Shown piece after piece: positions 54,976 through 63,932 of a DNA stretch of 64,000 bases. The stretch covers positions 160,727 through 224,726 of the forward strand of contig NZ_BLRL01000007.1 in assembly GCF_015082335.1 (NCBI RefSeq), given 5' to 3'. Numbering within the stretch: position 1 is the first letter of the stretch; the number at the start of each line of letters is the position of its first letter. The stretch is from Moritella sp. F3. GTDB taxonomy: Bacteria > Pseudomonadota > Gammaproteobacteria > Enterobacterales > Moritellaceae. Position numbers and translations under genes: made by a program. The notes under the pieces were generated by a model that did no database searches, had not been told where the DNA came from, and saw nothing but the letters and a program-made list of their open reading frames with translations.

Positions 54976-55560
54976 TTATACGACCAGTTCATCAAACGAG
55001 ATCAAGGTATGGCTGATGATCGAATCGATATCATCAATATAAACTCCTGCACCATAAGTCCAACCCCATGCAGAAAAACGTTTACTATATGAGATCTTAC
55101 GTACCGCTTTACCACCAACAAATAGCGGAAAACAATAGCTGACAAAGGTGCCGTCGATAAGTTTACCGGCTTGTTCATGGATTATTTGGTAGGTGAAATG
55201 ACCGTCCGTATCTTGCAGCATTTTTACATTTTCGTGTTCATTATCGACACCATCTAAAGACGCTAGGAGGGTATAATCATCATCGAATACAAAAATATAA
55301 TTATCATCCAGTAAAATAACACGCTTTAAGGCCTGATTTTGAGCGTCCTCAAGTGATAATACACCGGATTGATAATACAGATTATAACGCTGAAAAATCG
55401 CTTCAGTTTTATCGATAATATTAACTAAGCGTGACTTGCGCTCAGTCAGTATTTCTCCGCGTAATATAGACAAATAACCCAAAGCGATAGACATAAGGAT
55501 CATAACGCTGACGACAAGAGCGATGGTGATTTGATAGGTAACAGAATAACGACGGCACAT
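54976..55560 (-). CDS. Orphan single-Cache-domain membrane protein
   Basis: 194 residues: one N-terminal membrane helix (about 10-32), then a periplasmic sCache_2-type ligand domain, with the family's WGWTYGAGVYIDDID motif near residues 168-182, and an end soon after (SFDELVV). In chemoreceptors and kinases this motif is followed by a second membrane helix and a signalling domain; none is present here or in the DNA downstream. It may be a truncated receptor or a stand-alone sensor. AGAGG ribosome site supports a genuine gene. A CheY-like protein is encoded 2.4 kb away. Confidence 0.8.
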   Translation of the reverse strand: MCRRYSVTYQITIALVVSVMILMSIALGYLSILRGEILTERKSRLVNIIDKTEAIFQRYNLYYQSGVLSLEDAQNQALKRVILLDDNYIFVFDDDYTLLASLDGVDNEHENVKMLQDTDGHFTYQIIHEQAGKLIDGTFVSYCFPLFVGGKAVRKISYSKRFSAWGWTYGAGVYIDDIDSIISHTLISFDELVV

Positions 55561-55802
55561 AACGGCCTCTACAACACAACAAAAGAACGTGACAACATGC
55601 TAACACAAAAAAACATAAACGACTGTAAACAATGACAAAATCATAATAATGAGCTAATTTAATAGGCAGTTATACTATCCATTAATCCATTGTATATATT
55701 TATAGCATTATTTTATTTATAAGATTGTAATCAGTTTAGGCAGGATATTAACGATAAACATACAACTGCAGTCCATCGTTAATAATTCACGATCAAAAGA
55801 CC

Positions 55803-56207
55803 TTATTTAGCTACAATTTCATAGCTAGACGTAATTTCTGCAGCCTTCTCGAGCATTTTCGCAACAGAACAATATTTCTCCATCGATAACTCAACGGCAC
55901 GTTTTACTTTTTTCTCATTTAGGTCATCACCAGAAACAATGAAATGCGCATTAATTTTAGTAAAAACGCGCGGTGGTTCTGCGGCTCTTTCACTGGTTAA
56001 ATCAACCTCACAACCAAGGATGTTTTGACGACCCGTTTTAAGAATATCAACAACATCAATCGAGCTGCACGCGCCCATCCCCATCAGTACAACTTCCATT
56101 GGGCTTGCCGCAATACCGTTGCGATCACCGTCCATTAACAGACCATGGCCCGTTTCTGACGTGCCCATTAATTGCATTTCTTGGATCCACTTCACATTTG
56201 CTTTCAT
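55803..56207 (-). CDS. yhfA: OsmC-family protein, YhfA-like
   Basis: 134 residues; OsmC/Ohr fold. GHGLLMDGDRNGIAASPMEVVLMGMGACSSIDVVDILK carries the conserved central Cys (GACSSID). The second Cys is KYCSVAKMLEK near residue 114, the pair that reduces peroxides in Ohr/OsmC. YhfA itself has no proven substrate. It is divergent from crp exactly as yhfA is in E. coli. Confidence 0.93.
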   Translation of the reverse strand: MKANVKWIQEMQLMGTSETGHGLLMDGDRNGIAASPMEVVLMGMGACSSIDVVDILKTGRQNILGCEVDLTSERAAEPPRVFTKINAHFIVSGDDLNEKKVKRAVELSMEKYCSVAKMLEKAAEITSSYEIVAK

Positions 56208-56253
56208 AAAACACCTAGTTAATGTCTAATTCAAAGGTATTGAACAATATTAA

Positions 56254-56271
56254 ATACCACAAGAGTGGTAT
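56254..56271. promoter_or_regulatory. Perfect palindrome upstream of yhfA
   Basis: ATACCAC-4 nt-GTGGTAT, 7-bp arms, 47 bases upstream of the yhfA start and 221 bases from crp. The right arm runs into TATAAT, so a bound protein would sit on a promoter. Confidence 0.5.
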
Positions 56272-56359
56272 AATGCTGTCTCATATCCCAAATATAGTCT
56301 AAAGTCACAAATAAACAGCAAGTCAATATTCAAAAAATGATATATTCACGTTGATATTG

Positions 56360-56378
56360 AACTGAGATCAACTCAGTT
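56360..56378. promoter_or_regulatory. Perfect palindrome in the crp promoter region
   Basis: AACTGAG-5 nt-CTCAGTT, 7-bp arms, 114 bases upstream of crp. It is not the TGTGA-N6-TCACA box of CRP itself, so it may serve another regulator. Confidence 0.45.
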
Positions 56379-56491
56379 CTTGCTTATTAGTGTTATTGTC
56401 TCTTATGCTATCAAGTCATTAATAATAATAAAATTAAAATATCGCAACACGGACATAATTTGCGATTATAATAACTTACAGAGGAATACCC

Positions 56492-57133
56492 ATGGTTGTT
56501 ATCGGCAAGCCACAATCCGACCCTACTTTAGAATGGTTCTTATCTCATTGCCATATTCACAAGTACCCTTCAAAAAGTACTTTGATCCATGCTGGAGAAA
56601 AAGCAGAAACTTTATATTTTATCGTTAAAGGTTCTGTGGCAGTTCTAATCAAGGACGAAGAAGGTAAAGAAATGATCCTTTCTTACCTAAATCAAGGTGA
56701 CTTCATGGGTGAATTAGGCCTATTTGAAGATACTGAAGAACCTGTACGTAGCGCATGGATCCGAGCTAAATCACCATGTGAAGTAGCTGAGATCTCATAT
56801 AAGAAATTCCGTCAGTTAATCCAAGTTAACCCTGAAATTCTAATGCGTCTATCAGGACAAATGGCAGAACGTTTACAAACGACAAGCCAGAAAGTGGGTG
56901 ATCTAGCATTTCTAGACGTAACAGGCCGTATTGCACAAACATTACTAAGCTTAGCAAAACAGCCTGACGCAATGACTCACCCAGACGGTATGCAAATTAA
57001 AATTACGCGTCAAGAAATTGGACAGATCGTGGGTTGCTCACGTGAAACTGTTGGCCGTATCTTGAAGATGCTTGAAGAACAAGAGCTTATTTCAGCTCAT
57101 GGTAAAACGATTGTGGTATTTGGCACTCGCTAA
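56492..57133 (+). CDS. crp: cAMP receptor protein (catabolite regulator)
   Basis: Global activator controlled by cAMP. 213 residues against 210 in E. coli. The cAMP domain spans about 1-140, with phosphate-binding cassette GELGLFE (73-79) and Arg86-Ser87. The C-terminal helix-turn-helix [24 protein letters not shown] is identical to E. coli, so the DNA site should be the same. The loop between Glu74 and Arg86 is two residues longer than in E. coli (EDTEEPV against EEGQE). GAGGAA ribosome site; a terminator follows. Confidence 0.98.
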   Translation: MVVIGKPQSDPTLEWFLSHCHIHKYPSKSTLIHAGEKAETLYFIVKGSVAVLIKDEEGKEMILSYLNQGDFMGELGLFEDTEEPVRSAWIRAKSPCEVAEISYKKFRQLIQVNPEILMRLSGQMAERLQTTSQKVGDLAFLDVTGRIAQTLLSLAKQPDAMTHPDGMQIKITRQEIGQIVGCSRETVGRILKMLEEQELISAHGKTIVVFGTR

Positions 57134-57156
57134 TTCAATCATTTTATTCAGCTAAT

Positions 57157-57197
57157 AAAAAGGCGCCTGACATGTTACTCACAGTCAGACGCCTTTT
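57157..57197 (+). terminator. Terminator of crp
   Basis: AAAAAGGCGCCTGAC / GTCAGACGCCTTTTTT, long stem with one mismatch or bulge and 11-12 nt loop, followed by T. Also usable by the convergent dehydrogenase gene. Confidence 0.9.
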
Positions 57198-57228
57198 TTA
57201 TTCGCTATAGTTTATTCGTTAACGCATA

Positions 57229-58095
57229 TTATGATTTATGTAATCGTTTAATCAGGACTGACGTATCACTACGCTGCTCACCAGAATCCTGTAACTCGGC
57301 ATAAAACCCATCGACTAATTTCGCAATCGGCACTAAAGAGCCATTACGCTCTGCTTCTTCGAAACAGATTCCGAGATCTTTACGCATCCAATCAATAGCA
57401 AAGCCAAAATCAAACTTCCCCTGAGCCATCGTCAACGTACGATTTTCTAACTGCCAAGATTGTGCAGCACCATTACGTAAGACATCAAGAACGACATGTT
57501 CATCTAATCCCGCATTCTTAGCAAAATTAATACCTTCAGCCAAACCTTGCACCAATCCCGCGATACAAAGTTGATTAACCATTTTACATTTTTGCCCAGC
57601 TCCGGCAGCACCAACCAAGGTAACTTTCTTCGCCATAATATCCAATACAGGCAAAGCACGCTCATATGCACAGGCTCCACCACCGGTCATAATTGTCAGC
57701 AGAGCATTGTCAGCACCCGCTTGCCCACCCGACACTGGCGCATCCAGAAAATGAACCTTTGATTTAGCACAGGCAGTAGATAGCTCTTCGGCTAATAATG
57801 CTGATGTGGTCGTGTGATCGATAAGTATCGTATCGGCTGTCATTGCCGACAGCACGCCATCATCACCGTAAACAACGCTGCGTACATCATCATCATTACC
57901 AACACACATAAGTACTAAATCAGCGTTAGTTGCTGCTAGATGAGGCGTAGAGGCTCGTTCACCGCTATATTTATCCACCCATGCTGCCGCTTTACTCGCT
58001 GTACGATTAAATACCACGACATCATGTCCAGCATTCTGCAGATGTCCCGCCATCGGATAACCCATTACACCTAAACCTATAAATGCTATTTTCAC
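57229..58095 (-). CDS. Beta-hydroxyacid dehydrogenase (3-hydroxyisobutyrate/tartronate-semialdehyde type)
   Basis: NAD(P)-dependent oxidoreductase acting on a beta-hydroxyacid. N-terminal Rossmann motif GLGVMGYPMAGHL (7-19) with VVVFNRTASK, where Asn-Arg after the second strand suggests NADP preference. The substrate motif DAPVSGGQAGADNALLTIMTGG, and GAGQKCKMVNQ with the catalytic Lys, are present. 288 residues. Start is GTG with GGAG 8 bases upstream. Substrate undetermined; a GarR, MmsB or related succinate-semialdehyde role is possible. Lies between crp and argD. Confidence 0.9.
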   Translation of the reverse strand: MKIAFIGLGVMGYPMAGHLQNAGHDVVVFNRTASKAAAWVDKYSGERASTPHLAATNADLVLMCVGNDDDVRSVVYGDDGVLSAMTADTILIDHTTTSALLAEELSTACAKSKVHFLDAPVSGGQAGADNALLTIMTGGGACAYERALPVLDIMAKKVTLVGAAGAGQKCKMVNQLCIAGLVQGLAEGINFAKNAGLDEHVVLDVLRNGAAQSWQLENRTLTMAQGKFDFGFAIDWMRKDLGICFEEAERNGSLVPIAKLVDGFYAELQDSGEQRSDTSVLIKRLHKS

Positions 58096-58146
58096 TGTTT
58101 ACTCCACCTATAACATGTCACTTTTAATGTTCATTATAATTAACGG

Positions 58147-59367
58147 CTAAGCCGATAACCATTTTTCAATAGCAAGACTCAGTTTTTGCATCCCGACATG
58201 GATGTCACTGTCAGGTATATTAAGTGCAGGTGTAAAGCGTAATACATTCGCGCCAGCCACTAATATCAACAAGCCTTCTTTAGCAGCCAAATTCATAATA
58301 GCGATAGCCTGACCTTCATACTGCTCAGTTAACTCAGCACCTAATAATAACCCTTCACCCCGAATATCAGCAAAAATACCGTGTTGATGATTAAGCGCAG
58401 CTAAAGCATTTTTAAAGATAACTGACTTAGCCTTAACTTGTGCTAGAAAAGCAGTATCATTGACAGTATCAACAACTACCTCTGCAATGCTACAAGCTAA
58501 TGGGTTGCCACCATAAGTACTACCATGGGTACCGACACGTAAACTTTTCGCGATATTCGCCGTTGTTAACATCGCTGCAATAGGGAAGCCAGCACCAAGC
58601 CCCTTAGCTGAGGTTAAAATATCCGGTTTAACATCCGTATTTTGATAAGCATATAAGGTTCCTGTACGACCGACACCAGTTTGCACTTCATCAAATATCA
58701 ACAGCGCATTGTATTTATCACACAACGCACGAACGCCAATCATAAATTGCTGGCTAGCAGCATGGATCCCGCCTTCACCTTGTAAAGGTTCCATCATAAT
58801 AGCGCAGGTGTTATCACTCATAAGCGATTCTAAAGCAGCTAGATCATTAAAATCAACATGTTCAATTGCACCAGGTTTAGGGCCGAAACCGTCAGAGTAC
58901 ACAGCTTGCCCACCCACAGTCACCGTGAAGAAAGTACGACCGTGAAAACCTTGATTAAAGGCTATAATCTGATCTTTTTTATCACCAAAATTATCCAGTG
59001 CATAACGACGTGCTAACTTCAATGCAGCTTCATTTGCTTCGGCGCCTGAATTAGCAAAAAAGACTTGCTCCGCAAATGTCGCGTCAGTTAATTTAGTCGC
59101 AAGTCTTAAGGCTGGTTCGTTGGTCAGTAAATTACTGACATGCCACAGCTGTTGGCTTTGTGTTTGTAACGTTTCAACTAAAGGAGGGTAACAATGACCT
59201 AAACAACTAACAGCAATACCAGCCGCAAAATCAATATATTCATTATCATCTTGATCCCACAGTCGAGAGCCTTGACCACGAACAGGGATCATCGCTGCTG
59301 GTGCGTAATTAGGCACCATGACAGTATCAAAATCTTTCCGGCTTACACCTATTACATTCTTGGTCAT
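58147..59367 (-). CDS. argD: Acetylornithine/succinyldiaminopimelate aminotransferase
   Basis: PLP-dependent class III transaminase of arginine (and lysine) synthesis. 406 residues. [35 protein letters not shown] and the PLP-lysine region [15 protein letters not shown] are intact. ArgD is favoured over AstC or GabT because pabA is next upstream, as in E. coli pabA-argD near crp, and no ast genes are near. Excellent GGAAGGAAT ribosome site. Confidence 0.92.
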   Translation of the reverse strand: MTKNVIGVSRKDFDTVMVPNYAPAAMIPVRGQGSRLWDQDDNEYIDFAAGIAVSCLGHCYPPLVETLQTQSQQLWHVSNLLTNEPALRLATKLTDATFAEQVFFANSGAEANEAALKLARRYALDNFGDKKDQIIAFNQGFHGRTFFTVTVGGQAVYSDGFGPKPGAIEHVDFNDLAALESLMSDNTCAIMMEPLQGEGGIHAASQQFMIGVRALCDKYNALLIFDEVQTGVGRTGTLYAYQNTDVKPDILTSAKGLGAGFPIAAMLTTANIAKSLRVGTHGSTYGGNPLACSIAEVVVDTVNDTAFLAQVKAKSVIFKNALAALNHQHGIFADIRGEGLLLGAELTEQYEGQAIAIMNLAAKEGLLILVAGANVLRFTPALNIPDSDIHVGMQKLSLAIEKWLSA

Positions 59368-59491
59368 ATTCCTTCCCTCTCAGTAAAATCAATAACTAAA
59401 TACTTAAATGCCAAATCATATCGCATATATATTCAATAATTATAGATATTTAATCACAGGTCAAGTTAATATTGGATAATGTAATAGAAAT

Positions 59492-60076
59492 TTATAAATT
59501 ACGCATAAGAAAGTTATTTAGTAGCTCTTTACCTTGCTCAGTCAGAATGCTTTCAGGATGAAATTGCACGCCTTCTAATGCCAACGATTTATGCTTAAAG
59601 GCCATGATTTCATCAAATTCACCAGCCTCATTTTCTGTCCAAGCAGTAATTTCAAATACATCGTTTAATGTGAGGGTTTCAACAATTAAAGAATGATAGC
59701 GCGTCACAGTCAAAGGATTATTTAATCCCGTAAACACGCCTTTACCTTTGTGCTTTATTGCTGATGTTTTGCCATGCATTACTTTTTTAGCTTTTATCAC
59801 ATTAGCACCAAATACTTGCGCGATAGCTTGATGACCAAGACAAACACCTAAAATAGGTATCTTCCCAGAAAATGCTTCAATAACTGACAATGATATTCCC
59901 GCATCATTGGGTGTGCAAGGACCAGGAGAGATAACAAGATAGTCTGGAGACAGCGAGGATATTTGCGCAAGTGAAATTTCATCATTACGTTTAACGATAA
60001 CCTCTTGACCAAGTTCAGAGAAGTATTGGAATAAATTAAACGTAAAGCTATCGTAATTATCGATAATGAGTAACAT
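59492..60076 (-). CDS. pabA: Aminodeoxychorismate synthase, glutamine amidotransferase subunit
   Basis: Releases ammonia from glutamine for PabB in folate synthesis. 194 residues, class I amidotransferase: [14 protein letters not shown] at the N-terminus, catalytic Cys in [10 protein letters not shown] (about residue 79), and the His-Glu pair in GVQFHPESI. TrpG is very similar; PabA is preferred from the argD/crp neighbourhood, and the protein may serve both roles if no trpG exists. Poor ribosome site. Confidence 0.92.
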   Translation of the reverse strand: MLLIIDNYDSFTFNLFQYFSELGQEVIVKRNDEISLAQISSLSPDYLVISPGPCTPNDAGISLSVIEAFSGKIPILGVCLGHQAIAQVFGANVIKAKKVMHGKTSAIKHKGKGVFTGLNNPLTVTRYHSLIVETLTLNDVFEITAWTENEAGEFDEIMAFKHKSLALEGVQFHPESILTEQGKELLNNFLMRNL

Positions 60077-60196
60077 GAAAAATTATAATTCTAATGTGGA
60101 AACAGGGTAAATAATATCACAGGTAAAGGTGGGATTCTAATCATGAGCGTTCGTAATAATACCTACAGTTCAGTGTTAGCTTTATTCAGAAACAAA

Positions 60197-60230
60197 AAAA
60201 CAAAGCTCAGCAAGTGCCAAGCTTTGTTTT
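60197..60230. terminator. Bidirectional terminator after amtB
   Basis: CAAAGCT (60201-60207) / AGCTTTG (60220-60226) with A-run before and T-run after, so U-tracts in both directions; lies between amtB and the pabA promoter region. Confidence 0.8.
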
Positions 60231-60250
60231 TAACTAAGTACTAAATAACT

Positions 60251-61483
60251 TTATTTAACTGATACAAACTCAGGGTAAGCATCGATACCACAGTCCGCCA
60301 TGTCCATTCCTATTACTTCTTCTTCTTCAGTAACACGAATGCCCATTGTCGCTTTAAGTACTGCCCAAACTAGGATACTTGCGCCAAACACCCATGCAAA
60401 GATAATTGCAGCGCCGTATAGTTGAGCACCAAACGTCGCATCGGTATTGCTAAATGGCACAACCATTAGACCAAATAAACCACACACACCGTGTACAGAG
60501 ATAGCACCAACGGGATCATCAATTCTCGCTTTATCTAATGCTACGATACTAAAGACAACTAACACACCACCTAATGCACCCAATAAGGTCGCAAATGCTG
60601 GCGATGGGCTTAACGGGTCAGCTGTAATAGTCACCAGACCAGCTAACGCACCATTAAGAACCATCGTTAAGTCCGCTTTACCCCACATCAATTTAGTGAT
60701 GAGCAGTGCAGCAACAGCACCGGCAGCAGCCGCTGTATTGGTATTTACAAAGATTGCACCGACAGCCGTTGCATTTTCAACATCTGAAATTAATAGCTGT
60801 GAACCACCATTAAAACCAAACCAACCCATCCATAAGATAAATGCACCTAATGTCGCTAATGGCATATTTGAACCAGGGATTGGATAAACCTCACCATTTT
60901 TACCGTATTTCCCCTTACGAGCACCCAGTAAAAGTACCGCCGCTAGTGCAGCTGATGCACCAGCCATATGCACAATACCTGAGCCAGCGAAATCAGAGAA
61001 ACCAGCTTCAGATAAGAAACCACCACCCCAAGTCCAATAACCTTCAATCGGATAAATAACACCTGTTAAAACAACCGTGAAAGCAAGGAAAGCCCATAAC
61101 TTCATACGTTCAGCAACCGCACCAGATACAATCGACATTGCAGTTGCAACAAATACTACCTGGAAGAAAAAGTCTGATTCTAACGAATGATCAGCGCCTT
61201 CCGATGCTGTACCGATTAATGAACCAAATGATGGGATGATGCCACCTTCAGCATTATCAACATACATGATGTTATAGCCGACTAATAAAAACATAATACA
61301 TGCGATTGAATAAAGCACGACGTTCTTAGTCAAAATTTCAGTGGTATTCTTAGAACGAACCAGACCAGCTTCTAGCATTGCAAAACCTGCAGCCATCCAC
61401 ATAACTAGTACACCAGACATTAAAAAGTAAAAAGTATCGAGTGCAAAACGCAGCTCAGTAACTGTAGTTGTTAATTCTTGCAT
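60251..61483 (-). CDS. amtB: Ammonium transporter
   Basis: Conducts ammonia/ammonium into the cell under nitrogen limitation; gated by GlnK. 410 residues with eleven membrane segments and no cleaved signal. The two pore histidines lie in GSGIVHMAGASAAL and ISVHGVCGLFG, and WFGFNGGSQL is the family signature. The C-terminal tail (EEEEVIGMDMADCGIDAYPEF) carries the GlnK-contact region. Follows glnK by 11 bp on the same transcript. Confidence 0.97.
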   Translation of the reverse strand: MQELTTTVTELRFALDTFYFLMSGVLVMWMAAGFAMLEAGLVRSKNTTEILTKNVVLYSIACIMFLLVGYNIMYVDNAEGGIIPSFGSLIGTASEGADHSLESDFFFQVVFVATAMSIVSGAVAERMKLWAFLAFTVVLTGVIYPIEGYWTWGGGFLSEAGFSDFAGSGIVHMAGASAALAAVLLLGARKGKYGKNGEVYPIPGSNMPLATLGAFILWMGWFGFNGGSQLLISDVENATAVGAIFVNTNTAAAAGAVAALLITKLMWGKADLTMVLNGALAGLVTITADPLSPSPAFATLLGALGGVLVVFSIVALDKARIDDPVGAISVHGVCGLFGLMVVPFSNTDATFGAQLYGAAIIFAWVFGASILVWAVLKATMGIRVTEEEEVIGMDMADCGIDAYPEFVSVK

Positions 61484-61494
61484 AATTTATTCCT

Positions 61495-61833
61495 TTAAAT
61501 TGCTTCTGAATCCATTTCGCCCGTACGGATACGCACAACTTGTTTTAGGTCGTAAACAAAAATCTTACCATCACCAATCTTACCTGTGTAAGCAGCACTG
61601 CTAATAGCTTCAATGAGGCGATCAACGTTTTCACTCTGCGTGGCAATTTCTAACTTAACTTTAGGTAAGAAATCAACTTGATATTCTGCACCACGATAAA
61701 GTTCGGTATGACCTTTTTGACGACCAAAACCTTTTACCTCAGTAACAGTTAACCCTTCAACACCGAAATCTGCGACAGCTTCACGTACATCATCGAGTTT
61801 AAACGGTTTAATGATTGCGCTTATTAGCTTCAT
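61495..61833 (-). CDS. glnK: Nitrogen regulatory protein P-II
   Basis: Senses 2-oxoglutarate, ATP/ADP and glutamine; blocks AmtB when nitrogen is plentiful. 112 residues. The uridylylation site Tyr51 is in the T-loop (RGAEYQV), and GKIGDGKIFV is the B-loop. GlnK rather than GlnB is assigned from its operon with amtB. CAAGGAG ribosome site. Behind a sigma-54-like promoter at 61883-61898. Confidence 0.97.
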   Translation of the reverse strand: MKLISAIIKPFKLDDVREAVADFGVEGLTVTEVKGFGRQKGHTELYRGAEYQVDFLPKVKLEIATQSENVDRLIEAISSAAYTGKIGDGKIFVYDLKQVVRIRTGEMDSEAI

Positions 61834-62344
61834 ATAAGAGCTCCTTGCATAAGTATATGGAAAATCTATATACTTAAGTTAATTCAACCTCCGTGCCAAT
61901 TATTTTAAACCTTATTATTCAACAACTTAAGTTGAATAATGTATTTAAACACTTCGAACAAGCCCCATAATAGTGCAACCATTCAATTACTAACACCAAA
62001 CCAGTGCAGATGTTACACGACTATTACAACCCTGTTACTTTGAGATCTCAGTCTCAATTTTAATAACTACTCATATCTTAAAATCATGTAAGACATTATC
62101 TATTTTTAATGGTTAATGATTACTACTAATTAGGCACTCTTAAGTCTAAATGATTAAATCTGATATTAATCTATTTAAAATCCATTAAATCTCTCCAATA
62201 AAGTAACAAATAAAAGGTGACACAACGTTTTGTACCACGACTAAATTAGTACTTCTTATAAACAGTAATAATGATAATGTGCTTCCAAACCAAGTAGCTA
62301 AGATGGATCTGTTACTTTAAACCTCAACTCATGGAAGAGATACG
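61834..62344. other. Divergent glnK / lipoprotein intergenic region
   Basis: Holds the sigma-54-like promoter of glnK-amtB at the left. The remaining about 440 bases are very AT-rich; GTGCA half-sites near 61976 and 62011 recall NtrC sites but lack a proper mirror half. No gene seen. Confidence 0.55.
61883..61898 (-). promoter_or_regulatory. Probable sigma-54 promoter of glnK-amtB
   Basis: On the minus strand TGGCACGGAGGTTGAA: the -24 TGGCACG is perfect, and the -12 TTGA replaces TTGC at one base. Spacing between the GG and the -12 pair is correct, and the glnK start lies about 50 bases downstream. Confidence 0.75.
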
Positions 62345-63466
62345 ATGAAAAAATTACTACTGGTAGCACTATTATCAACGCTTACAGCTTGCGGTTCTGA
62401 GGATGTATTTGATAGTGACGATAAAGATGAGCAAATAAATACGATATCGTCCGTGAGTTACTCTGCCACACCTAATGGTATAAACTCACCCATTTATAAT
62501 TTCAGTTCAGTTTATACCGTAAATAATATTGAACAATCCACAGATAACGTGACCTTTAACTGGTCAGTAAACTTAGAAGGTGAAGGTCAAATAACCTCAC
62601 TCTATCCCGAGAGCGCACCTCAGTATCAGTTTAGAGAAGCTGCTACCTACAAAATAAAGTTAATAATAGAGGATCAGTCTGGCGAAGCTTTGGCTCAGTA
62701 CTCAAAAGATGTAGCAATCAGTGCAGAAGATATAGCAACGCAACCAGTATCACCAACAGCAGTGATAGATATCACGGATAGAGAAAAAACGGTATATACG
62801 TTTAATAGCGACTCTTCAGGCTATAGTGAAGGTTCTTTATCTCAAATTGAATGGGTAATTGAGGGCCAAGAGATGTCAGGGTCTCAAGTCACCCACACTT
62901 TTAGTCAAGCAGGGGAATATATTGTCCATTTAAAAGTCACCGCAGAAGACAATAGCCAAGCAGAAACAGCAATGGCTATTAACGTGGTGGATGAAACAAC
63001 AACACCAGCGGCTAGATTTAACTACACAAAGAATAAGTTAGTTGTAAACTTCGATGCAAACGAAAGTTCAAACCAGAGCAGCGATATCGCGTCTTATTAC
63101 TGGGATTTTGGTAACGGAGAGTCTGCAATCGGTATTACAGCCTCTACAACGTATCCATCAGAAGGGCCTTATAGTGTCGTACTTACCGTAGCGAGCAAAG
63201 AAGGTGTAACGAATACTGAAACAAAAACAATTGATGCTTACGAAGAAGCTTCTTACGTGACTTGTGATGTATTGACCACCTCTAGTTTAATATTTAAGAG
63301 TGCAGATGAAGGTCAGTGCTTTAGTACTTCAGTAATTACAAATCGAGTAGCAGCAGAAGCATGGTGTAGCACAAGAGTTCAGCAATACATCAATGATTTA
63401 TCATTTATCCGTATAACCCCAACATTAACTTGGCAAGTAAGACAACAAGGTAATAATGAGTGCTAA
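62345..63466 (+). CDS. PKD-domain lipoprotein of unknown function
   Basis: 373 residues, lipobox LTAC (Cys about 16). Three consecutive immunoglobulin/PKD-like modules: about 30-125, 130-215 (with GSQVTHTFSQAGEYIVHLKV) and 220-300 (SYYWDFGNGESAIG ... GPYSVVLTV, the classic PKD strands). The last about 75 residues contain four cysteines (CDVLTT, GQCFST, WCSTR, NEC-stop), suggesting two disulfides and a distinct C-terminal domain. No enzyme domain. Likely a surface or periplasmic adhesion or spacer protein; I do not recognise a named family. Isolated gene. Confidence 0.75.
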   Translation: MKKLLLVALLSTLTACGSEDVFDSDDKDEQINTISSVSYSATPNGINSPIYNFSSVYTVNNIEQSTDNVTFNWSVNLEGEGQITSLYPESAPQYQFREAATYKIKLIIEDQSGEALAQYSKDVAISAEDIATQPVSPTAVIDITDREKTVYTFNSDSSGYSEGSLSQIEWVIEGQEMSGSQVTHTFSQAGEYIVHLKVTAEDNSQAETAMAINVVDETTTPAARFNYTKNKLVVNFDANESSNQSSDIASYYWDFGNGESAIGITASTTYPSEGPYSVVLTVASKEGVTNTETKTIDAYEEASYVTCDVLTTSSLIFKSADEGQCFSTSVITNRVAAEAWCSTRVQQYINDLSFIRITPTLTWQVRQQGNNEC

Positions 63467-63520
63467 GTTAGCGCGAATGCTTGAAGTGAAATAAGATTCG
63501 TCATATTTATCTGAAAGCCT

Positions 63521-63558
63521 GAAAGCCTGAATCAATGATTCAGGCTTTCGTTGTTTTT
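63521..63558. terminator. Hairpin after the PKD lipoprotein, first member of a repeated terminator family
   Basis: GAAAGCCTGAATC / GATTCAGGCTTTC, perfect 13-bp stem with 3-nt loop, then a T-run on the plus strand. Same hairpin as those after the next two tRNA copies. Confidence 0.85.
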
Positions 63559-63666
63559 TGGCAAAGAGAAAGTGGACGACTTTTTATAAACCACAACTCG
63601 CGGCCTCCGGCGTGTCAGCCCGCTTATCTTTTTATAAAGCGTCCAATCAACTGAATACGTTTAATA
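63559..63666 (-). pseudogene. Heavily decayed tRNA-Asp copy
   Basis: Read on the minus strand it keeps TTCAGTTG (D arm), GACACGCCGG (anticodon 3' side), CGCGAGTT (T stem) and GTCCAC near the 3' end. The spacing is disrupted by AT-rich insertions (TTTATAAAAAG occurs twice) and the anticodon loop reads CTGACAC instead of CTGTCAC. The 5' boundary is approximate. Confidence 0.6.
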
Positions 63667-63722
63667 AAATACAGCACTCTGCAAAATCTGTGTTTCTGCA
63701 TGCCTGAATTTCAGGCACAAAA

Positions 63723-63750
63723 AAAGCCTGAATCTTTCGATTCAGGCTTT
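63723..63750 (-). terminator. Hairpin terminator after the second tRNA-Asp copy
   Basis: AAAGCCTGAATC / GATTCAGGCTTT, 12-bp stem with 4-nt loop, T-run on the minus strand. Confidence 0.85.
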
Positions 63751-63760
63751 CGTTGTTTAT

Positions 63761-63856
63761 TGGCGGAAGTGGACGAGACTCGAACTCGCGAAGCCTTCGG
63801 CAGCGTGACAGGCCGCCTTTTTTTGTAAATAGCCTAACCAACTGAACTACCATTCC
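63761..63856 (-). pseudogene. Rearranged tRNA-Asp(GTC) copy with insertions
   Basis: 96 nt instead of 77. The minus strand keeps GTAGTTCAGTTGGTTAG, an anticodon loop CTGTCAC on a 6-bp stem (GGCGGC/GCTGCC), the full T arm and an encoded CCA. There is an extra A-rich insertion between the D and anticodon arms, a CGAAG-G-CTTCG mini-hairpin in place of the variable loop, and an extra base in the 3' acceptor strand. Probably not a working tRNA. Confidence 0.65.
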
Positions 63857-63897
63857 GCACCATCTGTTTTCTTGTATCTCGAATTTTAGGCATAAAA

Positions 63898-63922
63898 AAA
63901 CCTGAATCAATGATTCAGGTTT
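63898..63922 (-). terminator. Hairpin terminator after the intact tRNA-Asp
   Basis: AAACCTGAATC / GATTCAGGTTT, 11-bp stem with 3-nt loop, T-run on the minus strand. Confidence 0.85.
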
Positions 63923-63932
63923 CTTTATTAGT

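Noticed and set aside
56380..56628. An 82-residue frame overlapping the start of crp
   Set aside because: Out of frame with crp over its conserved N-terminus; AT-rich upstream part encodes a random-looking Ile/Lys/Asn string.
61970..62015. NtrC enhancer sites upstream of glnK
   Set aside because: Two GTGCA half-sites occur but not as the GCAC-N7-GTGC mirror pair; not reported as a site.
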